A stretch of DNA of 64,000 nucleotides from positions 25,797-89,796 of the forward strand of contig JAEYUC010000046.1 in NCBI GenBank assembly GCA_023433705.1. Reading direction: 5' to 3'. This DNA comes from Pseudomonadota bacterium (GTDB lineage Bacteria; Pseudomonadota; Gammaproteobacteria; Steroidobacterales; Steroidobacteraceae). Below, in pieces: positions 41,244 through 49,752 of the stretch. Position numbers and translations under genes: made by a program. Within the stretch, counting starts at the first letter, position 1, and every line of letters begins with the position of its first letter. Below the pieces are notes generated by a model. The model made no database searches and was not told the DNA's origin. It saw only the letters and a list, made by a program, of their open reading frames with translations.

Positions 41244-42407
41244 TCATTTTGAACCAGCTTGCCGAGCCGCGCGCCGTCCGTCGCGGTAGGGCACGTGCTG
41301 GGAGATTTCACGCGCGTAGTTCCTCACGTGGGGGTCCTCGCGCCGCAGCGCATCGGCAATGGCGGCCCGGAACCGCGGATCGACGATCCAGTGCGTCGAC
41401 CAGGTATCCGCGGGCACGAAGCCGCGGCTCACCTTGTGTTCGCCCTGTGTCCCGGGCTCGAAACGGGCGATGCCGCGCTCGATGCAGAACTCGATGCCCT
41501 GGTGATAACAGGTTTCGAAGTGCAGGCTGTGATGCAGCTCGTTGGCTCCCCAGTAACGTCCGTACAACGCCTCGGGACTCCAGAAGAACATCGCCGCCGC
41601 CACGGTCTCGCCGGCGCAGCGCGCGCGCTTGACCATGAACGTGTCCCCCGCGGTCTGCGGCAGCGACCGGAAGAAGGCGCGGTTGAGGTAGGGCTCGTTG
41701 CCATGCCGCAGGAACGTATCGCGATGCAGGTCGAATGCTTCGTCGATCGCGGCGCGATCGAGCTGGCTGCCTGACAACGTTTCGAAAGTGATGCCGTCTT
41801 CGGCGACCCGGCGCCGCTCGCGCCTGGCCTTCTTGCGCTTCTCCGCCGTGAAGCTCTCGAGGTAATGATCGAAATCGCGGTAACCGTTGTTGTGCCAATG
41901 GAATTGCACGTCGCGACGCGCGAGCCATCCGGCCGTGGCGAACGCTTCGCGATCCGCATCCGACACGAACAGTCCATGGATCGAGGACAAGTCGCGATCC
42001 TCGGCGAACGCGCGAATCGCGTCGATCAACGCGATGCGCATCTCGTGCGCATCCAGGCCGGGCCGAACCAGGAGCCGCGCGCCGCTCGCCGGCGTGAACG
42101 GCACGCCGAGCACGAGCTTCGGGTAGTACTCGAGTCCGTGATGCGCATAGGCCTGCGCCCAGGAGAAATCGAACACGAATTCGCCGAAGGAATGGGCCTT
42201 GATGTAGGCCGGAGCGGCCGCCGCCAGTCCGTGTTCGTCGTGCAGCGTTATCGGCGCGGGCTGCCATCCCGTGCGCGGCCCGACGCAGCCGCTGTCTTCG
42301 AGCGCCGCCAGGAACGCATGGCGCAGGAACGGAGATCCGCCTGCGTCGAGCGCGTCCCAGGCGGCCGGATCAATGGCCGAGATGCTGGTCGAGATACTTG
42401 TCCGCAT
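41244..42407 (-). CDS. GNAT/FemAB-like N-acyltransferase (PF04339 type)
   Basis: A 387-residue protein of the family once called DUF482, with a GNAT fold. Conserved pieces are SPFLRHAFLAALEDSGCVGPRTGWQP, FVFDFSWAQAYAHHGLEYYPKLVLGVPFTP, HWHNNGYRDFDHYLESFTAEKRKKARRERRRV and the late block FETCYHQGIEFCIERGIARFEPGTQGEHKVSRGF. Members are linked to peptidoglycan or peptide aminoacylation by similarity only. The ATG at 42407 lies 38 nt inside the 3' end of trxB, an overlap larger than usual. No better start is seen because the family N terminus aligns from ISAIDPAAWDAL. Confidence 0.86.
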   Translation of the reverse strand: MRTSISTSISAIDPAAWDALDAGGSPFLRHAFLAALEDSGCVGPRTGWQPAPITLHDEHGLAAAAPAYIKAHSFGEFVFDFSWAQAYAHHGLEYYPKLVLGVPFTPASGARLLVRPGLDAHEMRIALIDAIRAFAEDRDLSSIHGLFVSDADREAFATAGWLARRDVQFHWHNNGYRDFDHYLESFTAEKRKKARRERRRVAEDGITFETLSGSQLDRAAIDEAFDLHRDTFLRHGNEPYLNRAFFRSLPQTAGDTFMVKRARCAGETVAAAMFFWSPEALYGRYWGANELHHSLHFETCYHQGIEFCIERGIARFEPGTQGEHKVSRGFVPADTWSTHWIVDPRFRAAIADALRREDPHVRNYAREISQHVPYRDGRRAARQAGSK

Positions 42408-43332
42408 CGAGGGCCGCCATGCAGCCGGAGCCGGCGGAAGTGATCGCCTGACGATACACGTGATCGGCGACGTCGCCCGCGGCGAACACCCCCGGCACGC
42501 TGGTGGCCGTGGCATTGCCTTCGGCGCCGCTCTTCACCTTGATGTATCCGTCACGCATGTCGAGCTGGCCGGCGAAGATCCCGGTGTTCGGTGTGTGGCC
42601 GATCGCGATGAACGCGCCGGTGACGTCCAGCGTTTCGATCGTGCCGCCGTGTTGAGTGGGCTTGATGTGCACGCCCGTGACGCCCGTGTCGTCGCCGGCG
42701 ATTTCATCGACCGTGTGATTCCACACGATGCGAACCTTGCCGGTCTTCTCGAGCGCGAACAGGCGATCCTGCAGGATCTTCTCCGCGCGGAACTTGTCGC
42801 GGCGGTGAACGACCGTCACGTGGCTCGCGAGGTTGGATAGATAGAGCGCCTCCTCGACCGCGGTGTTGCCGCCGCCGACGACCACGACGCGATGTCCCTT
42901 GTAGAAGAAACCGTCGCAGGTCGCGCAGGCCGAAACCCCTTTACCACGGAATTTCTCCTCGGACGGAATGCCGAGGTACTTCGCCGACGCGCCGGTCGCG
43001 ATGATCAGCGCATCGCAGGTGTACGAACCATAGTCTCCCGTAAGCGTGAACGGACGCTTCGAGAAATCCACGGTATGAATGTGATCGTTCACGATTTCGG
43101 TCGAGAAACGTTCGGCATGCGCCTGCATGCGCTCCATCAGGACCGGGCCGGTGAGTCCGTGCGCGTCACCGGGCCAGTTGTCCACCTCGGTGGTCGTCAT
43201 CAATTGGCCGCCTTGTTCGACGCCGGTGATCAACAGGGGTTTGCGGTTGGCGCGCGCAGCATAGACCGCGGCGGAGTAACCGGCGGGGCCGGAACCGAGG
43301 ATGACGAGGGAATTATGGCGAGGGGTGGTCAT
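42370..43332 (-). CDS. trxB: Thioredoxin reductase
   Basis: TrxB reduces thioredoxin with NADPH. The 320-residue protein has the FAD-binding GSGPAGYSAAVYAARA (13-28) and the redox-active CATC at 136-139 in SACATCDGFFYKG. The NADPH-binding VVVGGGNTAVEEALYLSNLASHVTVVHRRD and the C-terminal FAD motif GVFAAGDVADHVYRQAITSAGSGC follow. It is divergent from ald and heads the leftward trxB-infA block, as in Pseudomonas and E. coli synteny. Confidence 0.98.
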   Translation of the reverse strand: MTTPRHNSLVILGSGPAGYSAAVYAARANRKPLLITGVEQGGQLMTTTEVDNWPGDAHGLTGPVLMERMQAHAERFSTEIVNDHIHTVDFSKRPFTLTGDYGSYTCDALIIATGASAKYLGIPSEEKFRGKGVSACATCDGFFYKGHRVVVVGGGNTAVEEALYLSNLASHVTVVHRRDKFRAEKILQDRLFALEKTGKVRIVWNHTVDEIAGDDTGVTGVHIKPTQHGGTIETLDVTGAFIAIGHTPNTGIFAGQLDMRDGYIKVKSGAEGNATATSVPGVFAAGDVADHVYRQAITSAGSGCMAALDADKYLDQHLGH

Positions 43333-43477
43333 GTATAATTTCGATCATTCAGTGGCGTTGACAGCCGGTTATTTTGCGCGCGCGGCGCTGCTTTCAAGTT
43401 TCAATTCAACATTTGCATCGACCCGGCCAGGCGGAGCGCGCCGTCTTTCGGCCGGATCACATGTTAACGGACACCCC

Positions 43478-44536
43478 ATGCGTATTGGCATTCCCCGTGA
43501 GTTGAAACCCCGCGAGGGGCGAGTCGGATTGATTCCCGCGGCCTGCGTCGAACTCGTGCGCGGCGGACACGAAGTGTTCGTCGAATCGCACGCCGGCGAG
43601 AAGAGCGGTTATAGCGACCAAACTTTTCGTGATGTGGGCGTTACGGTACTTCCCGACGCGGACGCGTTGTACGCGAAAGCGCAGCTCATCGTGAAGGTGA
43701 AGGAACCGATCGAGCCGGACCTCGCCCGGCTGCGCAAGGATCACCTGCTGTTCTGCTACCTGCACCTGGCGGCATTGCCCGAGCTCACCCGTCGCCTGTG
43801 CTCGATCGGGCTCACCGCGGTCGCGTTCGAAACGGTCGAGGATCGCTCGGGCCGACTGCCGCTGCTGGCGCCGATGAGCGACATCGCGGGCAGACTCTCG
43901 ATGCAATACGCGACGACGCTGTTGCACCAGCCGCAGAACGGCAAGGGAATCTTGTTAGGTGGCGTACCCGCCGCGAAGCGCGGACGCGTCGTCGTGCTGG
44001 GCGGCGGCGTGGCCGGCGGCAATGCCGCGCACATCGCCGCGGGTCTTGGCGCCGAGGTCACGGTGTTCGACACGGATCGCGACAAACTCGTCGCGGCGCG
44101 CGCGATCGGTCCGAACGTCACGGGTCTCTATCCGCACGTGTCCGACGTCGCCGATGCCGTGCGCGGCGCGGACGTGGTGGTTGGCGCCGTGCTCATTACC
44201 GGCGCACGCGCGCCGCACGTCGTGTCCGCGGACATGGTGCGCTCGATGGAAGCGGGCAGCGTCATCGTCGACATCAGTGTCGACCAGGGCGGCTGCATCG
44301 AGACCACGCGGCCGACCACCTGGGAAGCGCCGACGTTCCAATGGGAAGGAGTGACGCATTTTTGCGTCACCAACATGCCGGGGTCCGTGCCGCGCACCTC
44401 GTCGCAGGCGCTGTCCGCGTCGATCGCGGCCTACGCGGGGCGGCTCGCGGAAGACGACTGGAGGGAAGACCCGGGCCTCCTGCGCGGCATCAACGTGGAA
44501 AATGGCAAAGTGACTCACCCGGCCCTGATGAGCTGA
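43478..44536 (+). CDS. ald: Alanine dehydrogenase
   Basis: Ald interconverts alanine and pyruvate with NAD and ammonia. The N terminus MRIGIPRELKPREGRVGLIP matches the AlaDH/PNT family. The substrate-binding Lys73/Lys75 in IVKVKEP and catalytic His96 in CYLHLAAL are present, along with the Rossmann motif VVVLGGGVAGGNAAHIA and NMPGSVPRTSSQAL. At 352 residues it is somewhat shorter than the usual ~370, mainly at the C terminus. A TTGACA-like element is at 43358-43363, but I cannot place a good -10. It occupies the place lrp holds in E. coli between trxB and ftsK. Confidence 0.93.
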   Translation: MRIGIPRELKPREGRVGLIPAACVELVRGGHEVFVESHAGEKSGYSDQTFRDVGVTVLPDADALYAKAQLIVKVKEPIEPDLARLRKDHLLFCYLHLAALPELTRRLCSIGLTAVAFETVEDRSGRLPLLAPMSDIAGRLSMQYATTLLHQPQNGKGILLGGVPAAKRGRVVVLGGGVAGGNAAHIAAGLGAEVTVFDTDRDKLVAARAIGPNVTGLYPHVSDVADAVRGADVVVGAVLITGARAPHVVSADMVRSMEAGSVIVDISVDQGGCIETTRPTTWEAPTFQWEGVTHFCVTNMPGSVPRTSSQALSASIAAYAGRLAEDDWREDPGLLRGINVENGKVTHPALMS

Positions 44537-44550
44537 GCGCAAAGCTTACG

Positions 44551-44580
44551 TTGATGCGCAGAAAGCGCTGCCAGTACAAT
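44551..44580 (+). promoter_or_regulatory. Probable ftsK promoter
   Basis: TTGATG (44551-44556) and TACAAT (44575-44580) are 18 nt apart, ending 37 nt before the ftsK TTG start. Confidence 0.6.
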
Positions 44581-44617
44581 CACATAGACACAATTCCTGA
44601 CGCGAGAGATTCTGCCA

Positions 44618-46951
44618 TTGGCTGAAACCACGTACGACCGCACCAAGCCCGCGAAACGCTTCACGGCCGCCGTGTCCCGGGGCTTGCGCGAGAGTGCGGT
44701 GCTGGCGATCGGCGTGATCGCGCTGGTCCTGCTGGTCGCGCTGCTTTCCTACGATCCGAACGATCCGGGCTTCTCGTACACCGGAAGCACGGAGCAGGCC
44801 GTGGCGAACCGCATCGGCCGGTTCGGCGCCTGGCTCTCCGACACGTTGTTCTTCCTGTTCGGCCGGCCGGCCTATCTATTCCCGATCATGCTGGGCGTCG
44901 CGTGTTTCGTCATGTTCCGCCAGCGCGACGACGAAGAAGGGCGCACGCGCGCCAACACCGCGGTGCGTATCGGCGGGTTCATGCTCATGCTGTTCGCGAG
45001 CTGCGGTCTCGCCACGCTGCACTGGAGCGCCGAACCGCTGCGGCAGAGCGCGGGCGGCGTGCTGGGACAGTTCATCGGCAACGGACTCGCGTCTAATTTC
45101 AACTTCCTCGGCGCCACGCTGTTCATGCTCGCGGCCCTGATGGCCGGCATCTCGGTCGCGTTCGGTGTCTCCTGGCTCACGATCGTCGATGGCATCGGCG
45201 CAGGCATCTGGAACGGCATCGCCTGGATGCGCGCGCGGCGCAGCGTCGCGCGCGACGTCGCGGTGGGCGTCGAGGCCAAGAAGGCGCGCGTCGAGGCGGC
45301 GAAGGTCGAGGAGAAGAAGGCCGCCGCGCGGGTCAAGCCGCGCATCGAGGCGCCCGCGCCCGCGGTCGAGAAGAGCGAGCGCGTGGAGAAGGAGCGGCAG
45401 GTGCCGCTGTTCGACGCGCCGAAGTCCGGCGAGTTGCCGCCGCTCAAACTACTCGACGACCCGCCGGTGCGCGAAACCGGATACTCGGCGGAAGCTCTCG
45501 AGGCGATGTCGCGCCTGGTCGAGCTCAAGCTCAAGGATTTCGGCGTCGAAGTGGAAGTGGTCGCGGTGCAGCCCGGCCCCGTCGTGACGCGCTTCGAAAT
45601 GCGCCCGGCGCCCGGCGTGAAGGTGAGTCAGATCACCGGACTCGCCAAGGATCTGGCGCGCTCGCTGTCCGCCATTTCCGTTCGCGTGGTCGAGGTCATT
45701 CCCGGCAAGTCGGTGATGGGACTCGAGATCCCGAACGAAAAGCGTGAAATCGTCACGCTCGGCGAGATCATCAAATCGAAGTCCTACGACGAGGTCCAGT
45801 CGCCGCTCGCGCTCGCGCTCGGCAAGGATATCGGCGGCGCGCCCGTGACCGCGGATCTCGCGAAGATGCCGCACCTGCTCGTGGCCGGCACCACCGGTTC
45901 GGGCAAGTCGGTTGCGATCAACGCGATGATCCTCTCGCTGCTCTACAAGAGCACGGCCGAACACGTGCGGCTGATCATGATCGATCCGAAGATGCTGGAG
46001 CTCTCGGTCTACGAAGGCATCCCGCACCTGCTCGCGCCCGTCGTCACGGACATGAAACACGCGGCCAACGCGCTGCGCTGGTGTGTGGCGGAAATGGAGC
46101 GGCGTTACCAGCTCATGGCGGCGCTCGGCGTGCGCAACATCTCCGGCTTCAACCGCAAGGTGAAGGACGCGATCGACGCCGGCAAGCCGATCCGCGATCC
46201 GGTCATGACGGCGATGGCGTCCAACGATCCGACGCTCGACCAGTCGAAGATTCCGGACCTCACGCCGCTGCCGTACATCGTCGTGATCATCGACGAGCTC
46301 GCCGACATGATGATGATCGTCGGCAAGAAGGTCGAAGAGCTCATCGCGCGCCTCGCGCAGAAGGCGCGTGCGTCGGGCATTCACCTCGTGCTCGCCACGC
46401 AGCGCCCGTCGGTCGACGTCATCACCGGCCTCATCAAGGCCAACATTCCGACGCGTATCGCGTTCCAGGTGTCGGCGCGTGTCGACTCGCGCACGATCCT
46501 CGACCAGATGGGCGCGGAGTCGCTGCTCGGCCATGGCGACATGCTCTATCTACCGGCGGGCACCTCGGTGCCGACGCGCGTGCACGGCGCGTTCGTGGCC
46601 GACGCGGAAGTGCATCGCGTGGTGGAAGCGCTCAAGAAGACCGGCGCACCGAACTACATCGAGGACATCCTCGATGGCCCGAGCGCGCCGCTGGCGGGGA
46701 TCTCCGGCGAGCCGTCGGCGGGCGGCGAGGGCGGCGCGGACGGCGAACAGGACGCCCTGTACGACGAAGCGGTGAAGATCGTGACCACAGAGCGCAAGCC
46801 GTCGATCTCGTACGTGCAGCGCCGACTCAAGATCGGCTACAACCGCGCCGCGCGACTGCTCGAGAGCATGGAAATGGCGGGCGTCGTCGGTCCGCTGCAG
46901 CCGAACGGTTCCCGCGAAATCCTCGCGCCCGCACCCGCGGGAGGCGAATGA
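44618..46951 (+). CDS. ftsK: DNA translocase FtsK
   Basis: FtsK anchors at the division septum and pumps chromosome DNA to resolve dimers at dif. The 777 residues comprise four N-terminal membrane segments (e.g. SAVLAIGVIALVLLVALLSY, PAYLFPIMLGVACFVMF) and a short charged linker at about 205-280. The motor domain has Walker A GTTGSGKS near residue 425 and IVVIIDELADMMM. The C-terminal gamma winged helix (LYDEAVKIVTTERKPSISYVQRRLKIGYNRAARLLE) recognises KOPS. The linker is far shorter than in E. coli. Translation starts at TTG, unusual but supported by the MAETTY-type N terminus and lack of a better codon. It overlaps lolA by 4 nt. Confidence 0.96.
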   Translation: MAETTYDRTKPAKRFTAAVSRGLRESAVLAIGVIALVLLVALLSYDPNDPGFSYTGSTEQAVANRIGRFGAWLSDTLFFLFGRPAYLFPIMLGVACFVMFRQRDDEEGRTRANTAVRIGGFMLMLFASCGLATLHWSAEPLRQSAGGVLGQFIGNGLASNFNFLGATLFMLAALMAGISVAFGVSWLTIVDGIGAGIWNGIAWMRARRSVARDVAVGVEAKKARVEAAKVEEKKAAARVKPRIEAPAPAVEKSERVEKERQVPLFDAPKSGELPPLKLLDDPPVRETGYSAEALEAMSRLVELKLKDFGVEVEVVAVQPGPVVTRFEMRPAPGVKVSQITGLAKDLARSLSAISVRVVEVIPGKSVMGLEIPNEKREIVTLGEIIKSKSYDEVQSPLALALGKDIGGAPVTADLAKMPHLLVAGTTGSGKSVAINAMILSLLYKSTAEHVRLIMIDPKMLELSVYEGIPHLLAPVVTDMKHAANALRWCVAEMERRYQLMAALGVRNISGFNRKVKDAIDAGKPIRDPVMTAMASNDPTLDQSKIPDLTPLPYIVVIIDELADMMMIVGKKVEELIARLAQKARASGIHLVLATQRPSVDVITGLIKANIPTRIAFQVSARVDSRTILDQMGAESLLGHGDMLYLPAGTSVPTRVHGAFVADAEVHRVVEALKKTGAPNYIEDILDGPSAPLAGISGEPSAGGEGGADGEQDALYDEAVKIVTTERKPSISYVQRRLKIGYNRAARLLESMEMAGVVGPLQPNGSREILAPAPAGGE

Positions 46952-47583
46952 GCAGGGTGTTCCGGCTCATCGGCGCGATTCTCGCGCTCTCGCTGACGCA
47001 GGCCGTCCAGGCGCAGACGCCGCTCGACAACTACCTCGAGCAGCTGAAGACGTTGCGCACCGAGTTCTCGCAGGTCGTGACGGACGGCAGCGGCCGACAG
47101 GTGCAGCAGGCCAGCGGCAAGCTCGTGATCGTGCGGCCGGGACGCTTCCGCTGGGAGCTCACGCCCGCCGGCGCGAACGACTCGGCCCAGCTCATGATCT
47201 CCGACGGCAGGAACCTCTGGTTCTACGACCGCGATCTCGAGCAGGTCTCCGTGAAACCGGCGGCTACCGCGCTCACCGCGACGCCGGCGAGTCTGCTGTC
47301 GGGAGATGGGAACTTCCGCGAGTTGTTCACGGTGCGGCCGGCGGGTCGGGACAACGGGCTCGAATGGGTATCGGTCACGCCACGCAGCGCCGATGCGGAT
47401 TTCCGCGAAGCCCGGCTCGGGTTCGCGAAGACCGAATTGAAGCGCATGGTGCTCAACGACAAGCTGGGCCAGACGGTCGAACTCGATTTCCTGGTCAGCC
47501 GGCGCAATGCACCGGTGGCGGATGCGGAGGTTACGTTCACGCCGCCCGCCGACGCGGACGTGATCGGAACACCGCTGCCATGA
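46948..47583 (+). CDS. lolA: Outer-membrane lipoprotein carrier protein LolA
   Basis: LolA ferries lipoproteins across the periplasm. The 211-residue precursor has a signal peptide (RVFRLIGAILALSLTQAVQAQ). The LolA fold follows, with LEQLKTLRTEFSQVV, ASGKLVIVRPGRFRWELTPA, NLWFYDRDLEQVSVKPA and LGFAKTELKRMVLNDKLGQTVELDF. The ATG overlaps the ftsK stop by 4 nt, as the next gene overlaps lolA, so the three are translationally coupled. The ftsK-lolA-rarA order is conserved in gammaproteobacteria. Confidence 0.96.
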   Translation: MSRVFRLIGAILALSLTQAVQAQTPLDNYLEQLKTLRTEFSQVVTDGSGRQVQQASGKLVIVRPGRFRWELTPAGANDSAQLMISDGRNLWFYDRDLEQVSVKPAATALTATPASLLSGDGNFRELFTVRPAGRDNGLEWVSVTPRSADADFREARLGFAKTELKRMVLNDKLGQTVELDFLVSRRNAPVADAEVTFTPPADADVIGTPLP

Positions 47584-47963
47584 ACCTGCAGCGGTTCTGG
47601 TGGATCCTGGGTTTCGTGCTCGTCGCGGTGGCGACAGTGCTGTGCCTGGTGCCCGGCAACGAAATGCCCAAAGGATTCCAGGTCAACGATCTGCTGAGCC
47701 ATTTCATCGGCCACGGAACCCTGGCGCTGTATTTCGCCGGCCTGATTCCGATGCGCCGCTGGTGGAAGATATTCGTCTTCCTGCTCGCGTTCGGCATCTT
47801 CGTCGAGTTCGCGCAGTACTACATGAACGTCGGCCGCCAGGGCGAACTGAAAGACGTCTTCTCGAATGCCGCCGGCGCGTTGCTCGGCCTGTTGGTCGCG
47901 CGGCTCGGACTGTACCGCTGGCCCGAGTGGGCGGCGCGGTTGTCAGGTCGCCGGGCGGTCTGA
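47580..47963 (+). CDS. VanZ-like membrane protein
   Basis: A 127-residue protein with three to four membrane helices (FWWILGFVLVAVATVLCLVP; LLSHFIGHGTLALYFAGLIP; WWKIFVFLLAFGIFVEFAQYY; AAGALLGLLVARLGLY). The VanZ signature residues DLLSHFIGH, EFAQYY, GRxGELKDVFSNAAGALLG are present. VanZ-like proteins are implicated in glycopeptide tolerance or envelope functions without a defined activity. It is inserted between lolA and rarA, overlapping lolA by 4 nt and ending 1 nt before rarA. Confidence 0.88.
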   Translation: MNLQRFWWILGFVLVAVATVLCLVPGNEMPKGFQVNDLLSHFIGHGTLALYFAGLIPMRRWWKIFVFLLAFGIFVEFAQYYMNVGRQGELKDVFSNAAGALLGLLVARLGLYRWPEWAARLSGRRAV

Positions 47964-47964
47964 A

Positions 47965-49359
47965 ATGGGCCCGCGATCCGGCTCATCCAGCTCCGGGACG
48001 GGTCAGTCGGATTTCCTGCGTGACCCGCGGCCCGACGATGGCCTGCGACCGCTCGCCGACCGGATGCGTCCGCGCACGCTCGACGAGGTGGTCGGCCAGG
48101 AACAGGTGATCGGCGCCGGCAAGCCGCTGCGCCGCGCGCTCGAACAGAAACAACTGCATTCGCTGATCCTGTGGGGTCCACCCGGCACGGGGAAGACGAC
48201 GCTCGCGCGGCTCATCGCGCGCCAGGGCGACGCGGAATTCATGCAGCTTTCCGCCGTGATGGCCGGTGTGAAGGACATCCGCGAGGCGGTCGAACGCGCG
48301 CGCACGGCGCGCGCCGAACGCGGACGGCGCAGCGTGCTGTTCCTCGACGAGGTCCATCGTTTCAACAAGACGCAACAGGACACGTTCCTGCCCTACGTCG
48401 AGGACGGCACGCTGACGTTCATCGGCGCGACCACGGAGAACCCGTCGTTCGAAGTGGTCAGCGCGTTGCTATCGCGGGCGCGCGTGTACGTGTTGCGCCC
48501 GCTGCAGGCCACCGACATCGTCAAACTACTGCGCCGCGCGCTCGAGGACTCCGAACGCGGCCTCGGCGGGCGCCGCATCGAAATCGCCGACGAGGCGCTG
48601 ATCGCGCTCGCGCATGCCGGAGACGGCGACGCGCGGCGCGCGCTCGGCATGCTCGAGGTGGCCGCGGACCTCGCCGAGACCCACGGCGACGTCGCGACGA
48701 TCACGCTGAACGACGTGCGCGAGGTCGCCGCGGGCGGGCGCCGCCGCTTCGACAAGGGCGGAGAGCAGTTCTACGACCAGATATCGGCGCTGCACAAGGC
48801 GGTGCGCGGCACCGATCCGGATGCCGCCCTGTACTGGTTCGCGCGCATGATCGATGGGGGGTGCGATCCTCACTACCTCGCGCGCCGCATCCTGAGAATG
48901 GCGTACGAGGACGTCGGGCTCGCGGATCCGCGCGGCACCCAGATCGCACTCGACGCCTGGGCCACGTTCGATCGTCTCGGCAGTCCCGAGGGCGAGCTGG
49001 CCCTCGCGAACGCGGTGGTGTTCCTCGCGGTCGCGCCCAAGAGCAACGCGACGTACGTGGCATACGGCGAGGCGCGCGCCGACGTCGAGCAGTTCGGCAC
49101 GCTCGAGGTTCCGCTGCGCTTCCGCAACGCGCCGACGAAACTGATGAAGGGCCTCGGATACGGCGAGGGTTATCGTTACGCGCACGACGAGCCGGGCGCT
49201 TTCGTGAAAGGTGAGCGCTATCTACCGGACGAGATGCCCGACCGGCGCTACTATCGGCCCACCGGACGCGGACTCGAGATCCGCATCGGCGAGGCGCTCG
49301 CGCGACTGCGCGGCGAGACGCCTCCACCGGAACCCCCGAAAGAGGAAGAAGAAAAATGA
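47965..49359 (+). CDS. rarA: Replication-associated recombination ATPase RarA (MgsA)
   Basis: RarA is an AAA+ clamp-loader-like ATPase acting at stalled replication forks. The 464 residues show LADRMRPRTLDEVVGQEQVIG, Walker A GPPGTGKT (71-78), Walker B VLFLDEVHRFNKTQQD, sensor GATTENPSFEVV and the C-terminal tetramerisation part (KAVRGTDPDAALYWFARMIDGG). It ends with KGERYLPDEMPDRRYYRPTGRGLE. It overlaps crcB by 4 nt. Confidence 0.97.
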   Translation: MGPRSGSSSSGTGQSDFLRDPRPDDGLRPLADRMRPRTLDEVVGQEQVIGAGKPLRRALEQKQLHSLILWGPPGTGKTTLARLIARQGDAEFMQLSAVMAGVKDIREAVERARTARAERGRRSVLFLDEVHRFNKTQQDTFLPYVEDGTLTFIGATTENPSFEVVSALLSRARVYVLRPLQATDIVKLLRRALEDSERGLGGRRIEIADEALIALAHAGDGDARRALGMLEVAADLAETHGDVATITLNDVREVAAGGRRRFDKGGEQFYDQISALHKAVRGTDPDAALYWFARMIDGGCDPHYLARRILRMAYEDVGLADPRGTQIALDAWATFDRLGSPEGELALANAVVFLAVAPKSNATYVAYGEARADVEQFGTLEVPLRFRNAPTKLMKGLGYGEGYRYAHDEPGAFVKGERYLPDEMPDRRYYRPTGRGLEIRIGEALARLRGETPPPEPPKEEEEK

Positions 49360-49727
49360 ACTGGCTCCTGGTTGCGATGGGAGGTGCATTGGGCAGCGTC
49401 GCGCGATACGGCGCGTACCGCATGTGGCCGATGGGCGCGAGCGGCTGGCCGGTGGCGACCCTCACCGTCAACCTGGTGGGCTCCTTCGCCATCGGACTCC
49501 TTTATATGTATGTTGCGGCGCGCGCCGGCAGCGCCGAGAATGCGCGCCTTTTCTGGATGACGGGCGTGCTGGGCGGCTTCACCACCTATTCCGCTTTCGC
49601 GATCGAGACCGTGTTGCTGGGTATTTCCATGACGGCGCTCGGGTACGTGGCCGTCACGGTCCTGGGTTGTCTGGCCGCGGCGATCCTCGGTGTGAAAGTC
49701 GGCGGCGCGCTCGTTTCGATGTATTAG
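49356..49727 (+). CDS. crcB: Fluoride exporter CrcB/Fluc
   Basis: A small dimeric fluoride channel with four membrane helices in 123 residues. Conserved motifs are GGALGSVARYGAYR, TLTVNLVGSFAIGLLY (pore Asn) and GVLGGFTTYSAFAIE (phenylalanine-box region). It overlaps rarA by 4 nt and precedes serS, the same order as in relatives. No fluoride riboswitch is visible; the gene has no leader of its own. Confidence 0.95.
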   Translation: MNWLLVAMGGALGSVARYGAYRMWPMGASGWPVATLTVNLVGSFAIGLLYMYVAARAGSAENARLFWMTGVLGGFTTYSAFAIETVLLGISMTALGYVAVTVLGCLAAAILGVKVGGALVSMY

Positions 49728-49752
49728 GCTCAATAGATAGAAAGGTTTCCAG

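Noticed and set aside
49728..49752. Fluoride riboswitch for crcB
   Set aside because: crcB overlaps rarA by 4 nt and has no leader; no riboswitch-like structure was seen before it.
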